This document shows positions 31,264 to 40,240 of a DNA stretch of 64,000 nt, in pieces. Numbering within the stretch: the first letter of the stretch is position 1; every line of letters begins with the position of its first letter. The notes beneath the pieces were generated by a model. The model was not told the DNA's origin, made no database searches, and saw only the letters and a list, made by a program, of their open reading frames with translations. This DNA is from Streptococcus oralis. Lineage in GTDB: Bacteria > Bacillota > Bacilli > Lactobacillales > Streptococcaceae. A program made the position numbers and the translations under genes. Location: the NCBI RefSeq assembly GCF_016028255.1, contig NZ_CP065707.1, positions 1,813,001 to 1,877,000 of the forward strand, written 5' to 3'.

Positions 31264-31300
31264 GAAACAGGGAGTGAGTCAAAGGCTCATTCCCTATTTC
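31264..31300 (-). terminator. Hairpin between livJ and livH
   Basis: GAAACAGGGAGTGAG pairs with CTCATTCCCTATTTC around a 7-base loop, with two mismatches. There is no long T-run on the minus strand, so I read it as a partial terminator or mRNA-stabilising structure giving excess LivJ. Confidence 0.65.
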
Positions 31301-31316
31301 AGCTACTATTCTAATG

Positions 31317-32477
31317 TTATGGTTTTACAACTTCTGCTGCTTCCACTTTACCATTATTCATGGTCATCATGTAAGCCGTTTTCACTGTGTTGTGATCTGC
31401 ATCAAAGCTCGTTTGACCAGTTACACCATCAAAGTCTTTGGTTTTAGCAAGGTTGTCCTTGATTTCACCTGAGTTTTTAGCACCTTTTGCAGCATTGGCT
31501 ACTAGATAAACTGAGTCATAGGCCAAAGCTGAGAATGTTGAAGGTTCTTCGTTGTATTTTGCACGGTATGCTTCAAGGAAAGCTTTAGCTTTTGCAGAAA
31601 CATCAACTGTAGTTGAGAATCCTGAGATGAAGTAAATGTTTGATGCTCTTTCAGCAGTTGCTTGTTGAACAAATTCTTCACCGTTAAAGCCGTCACCACC
31701 AACGATTGGTTTATCAATTCCCATACCACGTGCTTGGTTTACGATTTTACCTGCTTCTGTGTAGTAACCTGGAACAACGATAGCGTCAAACTCTTTCCCT
31801 TTCATTTTAGTAAGGGCTGCTTGGAAGTCTGTATCACCTGCCACAAACGTTTCATCTGCTACAATCTCACCCTTGTAGGCTTCGCGGAAAGATTTAGCAA
31901 TACCTTTAGCATAGTCACTAGCATTGTCCGTATAAAGAACAACCTTCTTAGCGTTCAATTTGTTTGTCACATAGTTTGAAATAATCTTCCCTTGGAAGCT
32001 ATCTTGGAAAGTTCCGATAAATAGATATTCTTGACCTTTGGTCAATCCATCTTGAGTCGCACTTGGTGAGATCAATGGCACTCCTGCTTGAGTAGCGTTG
32101 GCTACAGCTGCAGCAGTTGCACCAGATGTCGCAGGTCCTACGATAGCTGTAACTTTTGATTGGGTAACTAGGTTAGTTGTAACAGAGGCAGCCTCAGCAG
32201 TTTCAGATTTGTTATCTTTATCCACAACTTCGATTTGTTTTCCATCGATACCACCTGCAGCATTGATTTCATCAACAGCAAGTTGGGCACCTTTTTGTTC
32301 AGAAGTACCATAGGCAGCTACAGCACCTGTTTCTTCAAAGTTAAAACCGATTTTGATAGTCTTTTCGTCTACTGGGTTACCAGTTGTATTTGACGCTCCT
32401 GACTTGACCTCTCCACAGGCAGCGAGAAGAGCTACGCTAGCAAGAGCCACAAAAGATAGGGCAAATTTTTTCTTCAT
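31317..32477 (-). CDS. livJ: Branched-chain amino acid binding lipoprotein LivJ
   Basis: A 386-residue type I periplasmic-binding fold lipoprotein with lipobox LLAAC (Cys21). The mature part starts with the family pattern IKIGFNFEETGAVAAYG and has GKQIEVVDKDNKS and IVGPATSGAT. It delivers Leu/Ile/Val to LivHM. It has its own strong promoter with a CodY-like box, so expression should rise when branched-chain amino acids are scarce. The ribosome site is AAGGAG. Confidence 0.95.
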   Translation of the reverse strand: MKKKFALSFVALASVALLAACGEVKSGASNTTGNPVDEKTIKIGFNFEETGAVAAYGTSEQKGAQLAVDEINAAGGIDGKQIEVVDKDNKSETAEAASVTTNLVTQSKVTAIVGPATSGATAAAVANATQAGVPLISPSATQDGLTKGQEYLFIGTFQDSFQGKIISNYVTNKLNAKKVVLYTDNASDYAKGIAKSFREAYKGEIVADETFVAGDTDFQAALTKMKGKEFDAIVVPGYYTEAGKIVNQARGMGIDKPIVGGDGFNGEEFVQQATAERASNIYFISGFSTTVDVSAKAKAFLEAYRAKYNEEPSTFSALAYDSVYLVANAAKGAKNSGEIKDNLAKTKDFDGVTGQTSFDADHNTVKTAYMMTMNNGKVEAAEVVKP

Positions 32478-32518
32478 TTTTAATCTCCTTATAGTTGTTT
32501 CAAAAATAGTATGTTAAG

Positions 32519-32547
32519 AATATACCGAATTATCAGAAAATTGTCAA
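32519..32547 (-). promoter_or_regulatory. livJ promoter with CodY-like box
   Basis: On the minus strand TTGACA (32542-32547) and TATATT (32519-32524) are 17 bases apart. Between and overlapping them, AATTTTCTGATAATT (32528-32542) matches the CodY consensus AATTTTCWGAAAATT at 14 of 15 positions. CodY bound here would block RNA polymerase directly. Confidence 0.85.
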
Positions 32548-32565
32548 CACATTTATCTCATTTTT

Positions 32566-32835
32566 TTAAATGATAACGTTTTCCTCAGTGCGATAGAGAT
32601 TGCCAACAAAGGGAGTTTCTAACTCTTGAATGTGGCAACGTCTTATTTTTTTGATAAATCTTTCCTTACCTAATCTCTCAACTAAGTCATCTAGCTCCTC
32701 AGTTGGAACATAGAGCTGCAAGTAACGATGCTTCTTAGAATGGTAACAGATGTCACCGTATTCCTGAAGTTTTTTTGCATCTCGATTATAGTAAAGATAG
32801 ATGATTAATCCTGATCGATTTGTTTTTTCAAACAT
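32566..32835 (-). CDS. ylbG: YlbG-like DUF2129 protein
   Basis: An 89-residue cytosolic protein of the DUF2129 family, with the motifs [17 protein letters not shown] and [15 protein letters not shown] that I associate with YlbG. Its biochemical role is unknown. It lies between clpP and livJ with its own -10 (TATAAT near 32867-32872, extended by TGG) and a terminator for clpP just upstream. Conserved position in streptococci supports a real gene. Confidence 0.85.
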   Translation of the reverse strand: MFEKTNRSGLIIYLYYNRDAKKLQEYGDICYHSKKHRYLQLYVPTEELDDLVERLGKERFIKKIRRCHIQELETPFVGNLYRTEENVII

Positions 32836-32878
32836 GAGGGATCCTCTTTCTAAGAAATCTTCCCCTATTATACCAAAA

Positions 32879-32904
32879 AAAGCAAACTCCGTCGAGTTTG
32901 CTTT
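32879..32904 (-). terminator. clpP terminator
   Basis: A perfect 11-bp stem AAAGCAAACTC/GAGTTTGCTTT with loop CGTC. On the minus strand it runs into TTTTTTTGG and then directly into the -10 region of ylbG, so terminator and next promoter are fused. Confidence 0.88.
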
Positions 32905-32913
32905 CTAGGTTGC

Positions 32914-33504
32914 TTAGCTCAAAGAATTGTTAGCCATGATTTCATCAATGAAGCCATATTCGAGCGTTTCTTGGGCACTCATCCAGTAATCACGTTCTGC
33001 ATCTGCATGAATTTGCTCAACTGATTTACCTGAGTTAGTCGCAAGGATTTGCTCCAAAGTCTTACGAGTTTTGAGCAAGTGCTCTGCAGCGATTGCCATA
33101 TCTGTCTGTTGGGTACCACCACCTGTACCACCCATTGGTTGGTGAATCATGTACTCTGCATTTGGAAGCATGAAGCGTTTGCCTTTTGCTCCACTTGATG
33201 CTATGACAGTCCCCATGGATGCAGCCATTCCCATAACGATAGTTTGGACATCTGCCTTGATAAAGTTCATGGTATCAACGATTGCCAAACCAGCTGAAAC
33301 AGATCCTCCAGGTGTATTGACATAAAGGTAAATATCTTTTGTGCTGTCTTGGGCATCCAAGAAGAGCAACTGGGCGATAACGGAGTTGGCCATGTTGTCT
33401 TCAACTGGACCTGTTAGCATGATGATGCGGTCTTTCAGAAGGCGAGAGTAAATGTCATAGGAACGTTCTCCACGGCTTGTTTGTTCAATAACTACAGGAA
33501 TCAT
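32914..33504 (-). CDS. clpP: ATP-dependent Clp protease proteolytic subunit
   Basis: A 196-residue serine protease that forms the 14-subunit barrel used with ClpC, ClpE or ClpX. The catalytic Ser is in [14 protein letters not shown], the His in [11 protein letters not shown] and the Asp in [10 protein letters not shown]. It degrades damaged proteins and regulators of competence and stress. It is controlled by CtsR through the site in its promoter. Confidence 0.98.
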   Translation of the reverse strand: MIPVVIEQTSRGERSYDIYSRLLKDRIIMLTGPVEDNMANSVIAQLLFLDAQDSTKDIYLYVNTPGGSVSAGLAIVDTMNFIKADVQTIVMGMAASMGTVIASSGAKGKRFMLPNAEYMIHQPMGGTGGGTQQTDMAIAAEHLLKTRKTLEQILATNSGKSVEQIHADAERDYWMSAQETLEYGFIDEIMANNSLS

Positions 33505-33565
33505 TCATTTCTCCTTTTAATTTTTAATGTTGAATTTTCTTAGTCTTACGACTCAATACAGAACT

Positions 33566-33595
33566 ATTATATCTTTTTGGTCAAAAAAGGTCAAA
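33566..33595 (-). promoter_or_regulatory. clpP promoter with CtsR operator
   Basis: The direct repeat GGTCAAA-AAA-GGTCAAA (33579-33595, plus strand) is a perfect CtsR heptamer pair with 3-base spacing. Its outer half supplies the TTGACC -35 (33589-33594) on the minus strand, 17 bases from TATAAT (33566-33571). CtsR would exclude RNA polymerase until heat or misfolded proteins inactivate it. Confidence 0.93.
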
Positions 33596-33684
33596 TTTTT
33601 GCTCTATTCTCTAAACAGAAACAAAAACTCAACCTCCTTTCAAAACTGAAACTAACCCTCAGTCTCAATGTTTACTTTGGAATT

Positions 33685-34314
33685 TTATTTGGTACCGAAC
33701 AAGCGGTCTCCAGCATCTCCGAGACCTGGAACAATATAGCCATGTTCATTCAAGTGTTCGTCCAAGGCTGCTGTAAAGATTTCTACATCCGGGTGAGCTG
33801 CTTGAAGAGCTTTCACTCCTTCTGGAGCAGCTACCAGACAGACAAACTTGATGTTTGATGCCCCACGTTTTTTAAGGGAGTCAACAGCCAAGATTGCTGA
33901 TCCACCTGTTGCAAGCATTGGATCAACGACAAAGATTTGACGTTGGTCAATATCCTCAGGCAATTTCACCAAGTATTCAACTGGCTGAAGGGTTTCTTCA
34001 TCACGGTACATACCGATGTGTCCAACTTTTGCTGCTGGAACCAAGCTCAAGAGCCCATCTACCATTCCGATACCTGCACGCAAGATTGGGACAATCGCCA
34101 ATTTTTTACCAGCCAATTGTTTTTGAACGGTCTTTGTGATAGGTGTTTCGATTTCCACGTCTTCAAGTGGAAGATCACGAAGTACTTCATACCCCATCAA
34201 CATTGCAATCTCATCTACTAATTCGCGAAAGGCCTTTGTAGAAGTGTCTGTACGACGCAAGATTGACAATTTATGTTGAATGAGTGGATGATTAATGACT
34301 TCAATTTTTCCCAT
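33685..34314 (-). CDS. upp: Uracil phosphoribosyltransferase
   Basis: A 209-residue salvage enzyme making UMP from uracil and PRPP. I start at [10 protein letters not shown] (34314) after AGAAGGAA; the longer frame begins upstream without need. The PRPP-binding motif is [13 protein letters not shown], and the C-terminal uracil site [11 protein letters not shown] is intact. It lies just upstream of clpP but with its own promoter 34 bases before the start. Confidence 0.96.
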   Translation of the reverse strand: MGKIEVINHPLIQHKLSILRRTDTSTKAFRELVDEIAMLMGYEVLRDLPLEDVEIETPITKTVQKQLAGKKLAIVPILRAGIGMVDGLLSLVPAAKVGHIGMYRDEETLQPVEYLVKLPEDIDQRQIFVVDPMLATGGSAILAVDSLKKRGASNIKFVCLVAAPEGVKALQAAHPDVEIFTAALDEHLNEHGYIVPGLGDAGDRLFGTK

Positions 34315-34347
34315 TTTCTGAATTCCTTCTTTCAATTTATTCTTCTT

Positions 34348-34390
34348 ATTATATCAAAAAACGGTTTAAAAAGCTTTCTAAACCATTTAT
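34348..34390 (-). terminator. Terminator of the dCMP deaminase gene fused to the upp promoter
   Basis: The arms AAATGGTTTA and TAAACCGTTT pair on the minus strand with one mismatch, followed by TTTTTGATATAATAAG. The TATAAT (34348-34353), extended by TG, is the upp -10. The terminator's T-run therefore lies inside the next promoter, as at clpP/ylbG. Confidence 0.72.
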
Positions 34391-34402
34391 TTTTATTAAT
34401 TT

Positions 34403-34870
34403 TTAAATCAAATCTGCCTCTTGAAGAGCTGTCTGAACAGTCTCTAATGGTAAATGGGTCAACTCGGTACCTTTTTCGTGATAAAGGTACTGGGCATAGT
34501 CATCCATTCGGTACTGGTTGATATAAACCACGCGCTTGCAACCAACCTGTAGCAGTTGTTTGGTGCAGTTCAGACACGGAAAATGGGTCACATAGGCTGT
34601 AAATCCCTTTGGAACCCCTCGTTCGGCTCCTTGCAAGATGGCATTGACCTCGGCGTGAAGGGTTCGGACACAGTGATCTTCTATGACCAGACATTCGTGG
34701 TCAATACAGTGCTCCGTTCCTGATACGGAACCATTATAGCCAGTTGAAATGACCTTATTATCCTTGACTAGGACAGCTCCCACCTTGGCACGTTTACAGG
34801 TCGAACGATTAGCAATCAGTAAAGCCTGGGCTGCAAAGTACTCATCCCAAGCCAGTCTTTTTTCTGTCAT
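34403..34870 (-). CDS. comEB: Deoxycytidylate (dCMP) deaminase, ComEB-type
   Basis: A 155-residue zinc deaminase producing dUMP for thymidylate synthesis. The zinc and catalytic motifs HAEVNAIL and PCLNCTKQL are both intact. In Bacillus the homologue is called ComEB because of its position in a competence operon, not because it is needed for DNA uptake. The next gene upstream (TetR) is 18 bases away and may be cotranscribed. Confidence 0.92.
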   Translation of the reverse strand: MTEKRLAWDEYFAAQALLIANRSTCKRAKVGAVLVKDNKVISTGYNGSVSGTEHCIDHECLVIEDHCVRTLHAEVNAILQGAERGVPKGFTAYVTHFPCLNCTKQLLQVGCKRVVYINQYRMDDYAQYLYHEKGTELTHLPLETVQTALQEADLI

Positions 34871-34888
34871 AAATCTTCTCCTTGTTCT

Positions 34889-35446
34889 CTATTTTTTGAA
34901 AAATGGCAAGCGTAAATCTGCAATCTTTTCAGCTGGAACCTTCATGCCATCCTTGATCCATTTGAGCAGAACCGATACGATGGCAGAGCTCCAAAACGAA
35001 TGAAGGTAGATGCTGACGCCCTTTGATTTTCCATGGTATTTTTCCAGAAATTCCTGCATGGCTTGGACAAAAATCTTTTCCAAGTGGTAGTCCAGAGCAA
35101 GTTGGATAATCTTGGCTTCTTTCTTGGCTGCTCTGAAAAGGTGAACCCAGACTAGATAAAGGTCTGTTCTGACATCGTAGTGGCTCAACTGTTCCATTAT
35201 ATTATGAACACTGCGTTTAAAAACACTTTCTAAAATTGCTTCTTTAGAATCATAATTGCGATAGAAGGCAGCGCGTGAGACACCCGCCCGCTTGACCAAC
35301 TCTGAAATACTGATCTTAGCCAAGTCTTTTTTCTCCAGAAGTTGCAAAAGCGCTGTCTCGATTGCTTCTCTGGTCAAAAAATTGGATTCTTGATTTGATT
35401 TTCTGAGATTTTCAAGAGATTTTTCAGATATTTTACGTTCAGACAT
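34889..35446 (-). CDS. TetR-family regulator
   Basis: A 185-residue protein with an N-terminal TetR helix-turn-helix (about 24-70; KISISELVKRAGVSRAAFYR) and a C-terminal domain resembling the DhaS/YcdC-type dimerisation region. It is divergent from degV, with 124 bases between them. A 23-base palindrome in the degV leader is a candidate operator. The ligand is unknown. Confidence 0.88.
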   Translation of the reverse strand: MSERKISEKSLENLRKSNQESNFLTREAIETALLQLLEKKDLAKISISELVKRAGVSRAAFYRNYDSKEAILESVFKRSVHNIMEQLSHYDVRTDLYLVWVHLFRAAKKEAKIIQLALDYHLEKIFVQAMQEFLEKYHGKSKGVSIYLHSFWSSAIVSVLLKWIKDGMKVPAEKIADLRLPFFKK

Positions 35447-35508
35447 AACAATTTCTTTCTACTTGTGACAACAGAGAGGTGGTACTTTTGTTTCAAGGGC
35501 TTTCATGA

Positions 35509-35556
35509 TATAATTGTAAAAAAAGACAGAACCTTTGTCAATGTATAAGTGACAAA
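35509..35556 (+). promoter_or_regulatory. degV promoter and palindromic candidate operator
   Basis: An extended -10 TGATATAAT (35506-35514) drives degV. About 20 bases downstream, TTTGTCA and TGACAAA (35534-35540 and 35550-35556) form an inverted repeat with a near-symmetric A/T centre. Its position in the leader and the adjacent TetR gene suggest a TetR operator. A related half-site TGTGACAA lies at 35464-35471. Binding is inferred. Confidence 0.6.
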
Positions 35557-35570
35557 GATGGAGAATTTCT

Positions 35571-36416
35571 ATGACTTGGAAGATTGTAGCTGACTCTGGT
35601 TGTGATTATCGTCAATTGGTAACTCCCGCTATCGATACTGAATTTATCAGTGTTCCTTTAACCATTCAAGTAGCTGATCAGGTCTTTATTGATGATGCTA
35701 ATCTCGACATTGACTACATGATGAAAACCATGTATGCGACTTCTGAGGCTTCAAAATCAGCTTGTCCTAGCCCTGATGATTACTTGCGTGCTTTTGAAGG
35801 TGCTAAACATATCTTTGTCGTTACCATCACTGGTACTCTTTCAGGCAGCCATAATAGCGCACAGCTCGCTAAAAATATCTACCTCGAAGAACACCCTGAC
35901 ACTCAGATTCATGTGATTGATAGTTTATCTGCAGGTGGGGAAGTTGACTTGCTCGTAGAAAAATTAAACGACTTGATTGACCAAGGACTTTCTCATGAGG
36001 AAGTTGTTGAAGCTATTACAGCTTACCAAGAAAAAACGAAGTTACTCTTTGTTCTTGCTAAAGTTGATAACTTGGTCAAAAATGGCCGTTTAAGTAAGAT
36101 TATCGGTACGGTCGTTGGCCTTCTCAACATCCGTATGGTTGGGGAAGCAAGTGAAACTGGAACCCTAGAGCTTCTTCAAAAGGCTCGTGGTGCTAAAAAG
36201 TCCCTTCAAGCAGCCTATGAAGAACTCATCAAGGCTGGCTATGCTGGTGGTCGTATCGTCATGGCTCATCGCAGCAATGAAAAATTCTGTCAGCAATTGT
36301 CAGACCGCTTGCTGGAAACATTCCCACAAGCCAATATCAAAATCCTCCCAACTTCTGGTCTCTGCAGTTTTTATGCAGAAGATGGCGGTTTGTTGATGGG
36401 ATATGAAATTAACTAA
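35571..36416 (+). CDS. DegV-family fatty-acid-binding protein
   Basis: A 281-residue DegV protein. Family members (FakB type) bind a fatty acid and present it to the kinase FakA for phosphorylation and entry into phospholipid synthesis. Signatures are VADSGCDY at the N-terminus, PSPDDYLRAFEG, the phosphate-contacting TITGTLSGSHNSA and MAHRSNEKFCQQL. It is the first plus-strand gene of the window and ends in a clear terminator. Its divergent TetR neighbour may regulate it. Confidence 0.92.
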   Translation: MTWKIVADSGCDYRQLVTPAIDTEFISVPLTIQVADQVFIDDANLDIDYMMKTMYATSEASKSACPSPDDYLRAFEGAKHIFVVTITGTLSGSHNSAQLAKNIYLEEHPDTQIHVIDSLSAGGEVDLLVEKLNDLIDQGLSHEEVVEAITAYQEKTKLLFVLAKVDNLVKNGRLSKIIGTVVGLLNIRMVGEASETGTLELLQKARGAKKSLQAAYEELIKAGYAGGRIVMAHRSNEKFCQQLSDRLLETFPQANIKILPTSGLCSFYAEDGGLLMGYEIN

Positions 36417-37655
<1,239 letters not shown>

Positions 37656-37668
37656 GAAAGGAAGTCCT

Positions 37669-38190
37669 TTGGAACATATTATTTTACTAAGAGGCGTTAC
37701 TCCTAATGGAAAAAATGCTATCCCGAAAATGTCTTATTTGGCAGATATTTTGACAGAAGCTGGGTTTCAACACGTTCGAACCTATATTCAAAGTGGGAAT
37801 ATCATTCTTGAAAGTGACTTAGATTTAGAAGAAATACGAGAACGCATTCATACTCTGATAAAGGAAAAAATTGGAGCTGACTTAAAAATGGTTATCAAGA
37901 ATAAGAACGATTTTGAAAAGATTGTTCAAGAGAACCCATTTAGAGAAGACTATCTTCATGATCGTGTACATGTGATTCTTTATCAGGGAGTTATCCAAAG
38001 TCTGCCATTAGAAAAATTGAAAGCTGACTACGGTGAGGAAGAAATTTGTGTAGACGATCACTGTCTCTACCTCTATCTCCCTAGAACTGCAAAACGAAAA
38101 AAGCTCAATACCAACTATCTTGAAAAATTGTTTGGCGTGGATTTGACCATGCGAAAGTTAAACGTCGTGGAAAAGTTACTAACAAAATAG
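37669..38190 (+). CDS. DUF1697 protein
   Basis: A 173-residue cytosolic protein of the DUF1697 family: IILLRGVTPNGKNAIPKM at the start, then TYIQSGNIILES, and an RTAKRKKLNTNYLEK stretch near the C-terminus. It begins with TTG (37669), 8 bases after AAAGGAAG, and follows the oxidoreductase by 13 bases, so it is cotranscribed. The function of the family is unknown. Confidence 0.85.
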   Translation: MEHIILLRGVTPNGKNAIPKMSYLADILTEAGFQHVRTYIQSGNIILESDLDLEEIRERIHTLIKEKIGADLKMVIKNKNDFEKIVQENPFREDYLHDRVHVILYQGVIQSLPLEKLKADYGEEEICVDDHCLYLYLPRTAKRKKLNTNYLEKLFGVDLTMRKLNVVEKLLTK

Positions 38191-38200
38191 GAAAAACAAT

Positions 38201-38656
38201 ATGAACAGACAAGAATTAGTCGAATTTGTCAACATGTGCATGATTAAAAACGGAAACAAAGTTCTAGTTCAAGATCGAGTTAATCCCGACTGACCCGGCA
38301 TCACTTTTCCTGGTGGTCATGTAGAGCGTGGAGAATCTTTTACCGATGCAGTTATCAGAGAAGTCAAGGAAGAAACTGGACTAACCATATCCAAACCTCA
38401 ACTTTGTGGTATCAAAGACTGGTACGATGACGAGGATTACCGCTATGTCGTCCTCTTTTACAAGACAGAACACTTTACTGGTGAACTCCAGTCTTCAGAC
38501 GAAGGTACTGTTTGGTGGGAAGAATATGAAAATCTTTCTCATCTGAAACTTGCAACTGAGGATATGTCAGACATGCTGCGTGTTTTTTTAGAAGACGATT
38601 TAAGTGAATTCTTTTACTAGAAAGACGGTGACGACTGGCTTTATGAGTTAAAATAA
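38201..38656 (+). pseudogene. Nudix hydrolase with two nonsense codons
   Basis: The frame MNRQELVEFVNMCMIKNGNK starts at 38201. TGA (38291-38293) replaces an expected Trp in a DWPGITFPGG-like motif. The frame continues in register with the complete Nudix box GGHVERGESFTDAVIREVKE then ETGL. A second stop, TAG (38618-38620), probably replaces a Tyr near the end; KDGDDWLYELK follows before TAA. No frameshift is present, so decay is recent. The original enzyme resembled an 8-oxo-dGTP diphosphatase. Confidence 0.85.
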
Positions 38657-38668
38657 AAGAACAGAAAA

Positions 38669-38715
38669 AAATGACCTAAGCTTCAAAAGTTAACTTTTGA
38701 AGCTCAGGTCATTTC
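38669..38715. terminator. Bidirectional terminator between convergent genes
   Basis: The stem is AATGACCT(A)AGCTTCAAAAGTT paired with AACTTTTGAAGCT(C)AGGTCATT, about 23 bases on each side with one mismatch. A-runs precede and T-runs follow it. It serves the plus-strand Nudix remnant and the minus-strand GNAT. Confidence 0.9.
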
Positions 38716-39336
38716 TTAGTCCTTTTTAATCTGATAATAAATAAGATCCGCAACGTAGTCTTTTCTCTCCACACCATTGGTAATGGTTTTTAGATAAGAC
38801 ATTCCCGCTTTTTCCATGACACGGCCTGAAGCTGGGTTGAGACTGGCGTAACGAGCTCTGACTTTTTGAAAGCCTGCTTGAGTAAAACAAAAGTCTAACA
38901 CAGCTTTCAAGGCCTCCGTCATCGTACCACGACCCCAATAATTTTTTCCTAAAATATACCCAATTTCACAACTTAAATCTTCCTCGTGCGTTGCAACGAT
39001 GCTGATATCTCCTATCACTTGCTCTGGGTTTTCTTTGAGACAAATGGCCCATTTGTAATAGTTGGGATTGGTATAGGATGCAACCCAATTTCGAATCGAG
39101 TTTCGAGTCACCTCAAGATTCGGATGGGGATCCCAGGTGACATAGGTCAAATTCTCAGCAGATGAAGCCCAATTTTGAAACATGGCTTCTGCATCACTCT
39201 CCACAAATCTTCTCAAAATCAAACGTTCTGTCTGTAACATTTGCGTACCGATTGCTTTCATGGCGCCATCTCGCTTTCTGATATATGGTTCTCTGTCAAA
39301 TCTCCATTGAAACTTGTTTTTGCTTTCGAATCTCAA
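38716..39336 (-). CDS. GNAT acetyltransferase, RimJ/RimL type
   Basis: An acetyl-CoA-dependent N-acetyltransferase. The conserved part begins MLQTERLILRRFVESDAEAM; later motifs are YILGKNYWGRGTMTEAL (acetyl-CoA loop) and NPASGRVMEKAGM. The start is uncertain: TTG at 39336 gives 206 residues, ATG at 39261 (MKAIGTQ) gives 181 and is closest to family length, but neither has a clear ribosome site. The upstream region is a repeat element that may have displaced the original promoter. Target protein or metabolite unknown. Confidence 0.82.
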   Translation of the reverse strand: MRFESKNKFQWRFDREPYIRKRDGAMKAIGTQMLQTERLILRRFVESDAEAMFQNWASSAENLTYVTWDPHPNLEVTRNSIRNWVASYTNPNYYKWAICLKENPEQVIGDISIVATHEEDLSCEIGYILGKNYWGRGTMTEALKAVLDFCFTQAGFQKVRARYASLNPASGRVMEKAGMSYLKTITNGVERKDYVADLIYYQIKKD

Positions 39337-39418
39337 TGCTCAAGCTAAAAATATCCACTGGGCCTCCTCGTTTTCCTGTTTCTAGACTCGGGGTAAAAAC
39401 CTCCACTGGAGGTTTTTA
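39321..39418. repeat. Two hairpin repeat units at the nadE 3' end
   Basis: Unit A (39321-39369) begins GCTTTCGAATCTCAATGCTC and holds an ATATCCACTGGGCC core. Unit B (39378-39418) reads TTTCTAGACTCGGGGTAAAA, then palindrome AACCTCCACTGGAGGTT, then TTTACTCCC. The same flanks surround a different palindrome in the dead IS at 17961-18014. The nadE stop codon (39416-39418) lies inside unit B's ACTCCC flank. Confidence 0.72.
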
Positions 39419-40240
39419 CTCCCAAAAGTCATCAAATACAGTGATTGGTAGGTGGCGTTTGTGTTGGCCTTTATGCCACCAGTTTTCGATAGTCGCTTGG
39501 GCTTCTGGACTGATTGTTTTGCCTTCAAGGTAGTCATCAATTTCATTGTAAGTGACTCCCAAGGCTACTTCGTCTGCAATACCTGGTTTGTCTTCTTCCA
39601 AATCTGCTGTTGGGATTTTTTCATAAAGGGCTGGGTCTGCACCAAGTTCCTTCAAGAGTTGTTTCCCTTGACGTTTATTGAGGCGATAAAGAGGGAGAAT
39701 ATCTGCACCACCGTCACCAAACTTGGTAAAGAAACCTGTGATATTTTCCGCAGCATGGTCTGTTCCAATGACCGCTCCGCTATGGGCACCCGCAAGGGCA
39801 TATTGGGCAATCATACGACTACGAGCTTTAATATTCCCCTTGTTGAAGTCTGAAACAGGACTTCCTGTCGCTTCGACTGCAGCTGTCATAGCATCAGCTG
39901 ATTCCTTGATATTCACAACCAAGCTGACATCCGGCTGGATGAAAGCGAGGGCTTTTTGAGCATCTGCTTCATCAGCCTGCACTCCATATGGCAGGCGAAC
40001 AGCGATAAATTGGTAGCTGTCATCTCCTGTCTCTGCTCGCATTTCTTCCATCGCTAATTGCGCCAAGCGCCCTGCCAAGGTTGAGTCTTGTCCTCCAGAA
40101 ATCCCTAGTACAAAGGTTTTAAGGAAGGGGTGTTTTTTCAAGTATCTTTTTAAGAAATCAATCGAAAGACGAATTTCTTCCTGGGCATCAATCACTGGTT
40201 TGACGCCCAATTGCTGGATAATGGTCTCTTGCAAACTCAT
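39416..40240 (-). CDS. nadE: Ammonia-dependent NAD synthetase
   Basis: A 274-residue enzyme converting nicotinate adenine dinucleotide to NAD using ammonia. The ATP-binding motif is [14 protein letters not shown] and later motifs are [20 protein letters not shown] and KIPTADLE. There is no glutaminase domain, so it is the short bacterial form. It overlaps pncB by 4 bases (ATGA), giving a nicotinate salvage operon. Its last codons (FWE, stop) coincide with a repeat element. Confidence 0.96.
   Translation of the reverse strand: MSLQETIIQQLGVKPVIDAQEEIRLSIDFLKRYLKKHPFLKTFVLGISGGQDSTLAGRLAQLAMEEMRAETGDDSYQFIAVRLPYGVQADEADAQKALAFIQPDVSLVVNIKESADAMTAAVEATGSPVSDFNKGNIKARSRMIAQYALAGAHSGAVIGTDHAAENITGFFTKFGDGGADILPLYRLNKRQGKQLLKELGADPALYEKIPTADLEEDKPGIADEVALGVTYNEIDDYLEGKTISPEAQATIENWWHKGQHKRHLPITVFDDFWE

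Noticed and set aside
34403..34870. comEB-like gene as evidence of a competence operon
   Set aside because: The name is positional in Bacillus; no comEA/comEC neighbours are present.
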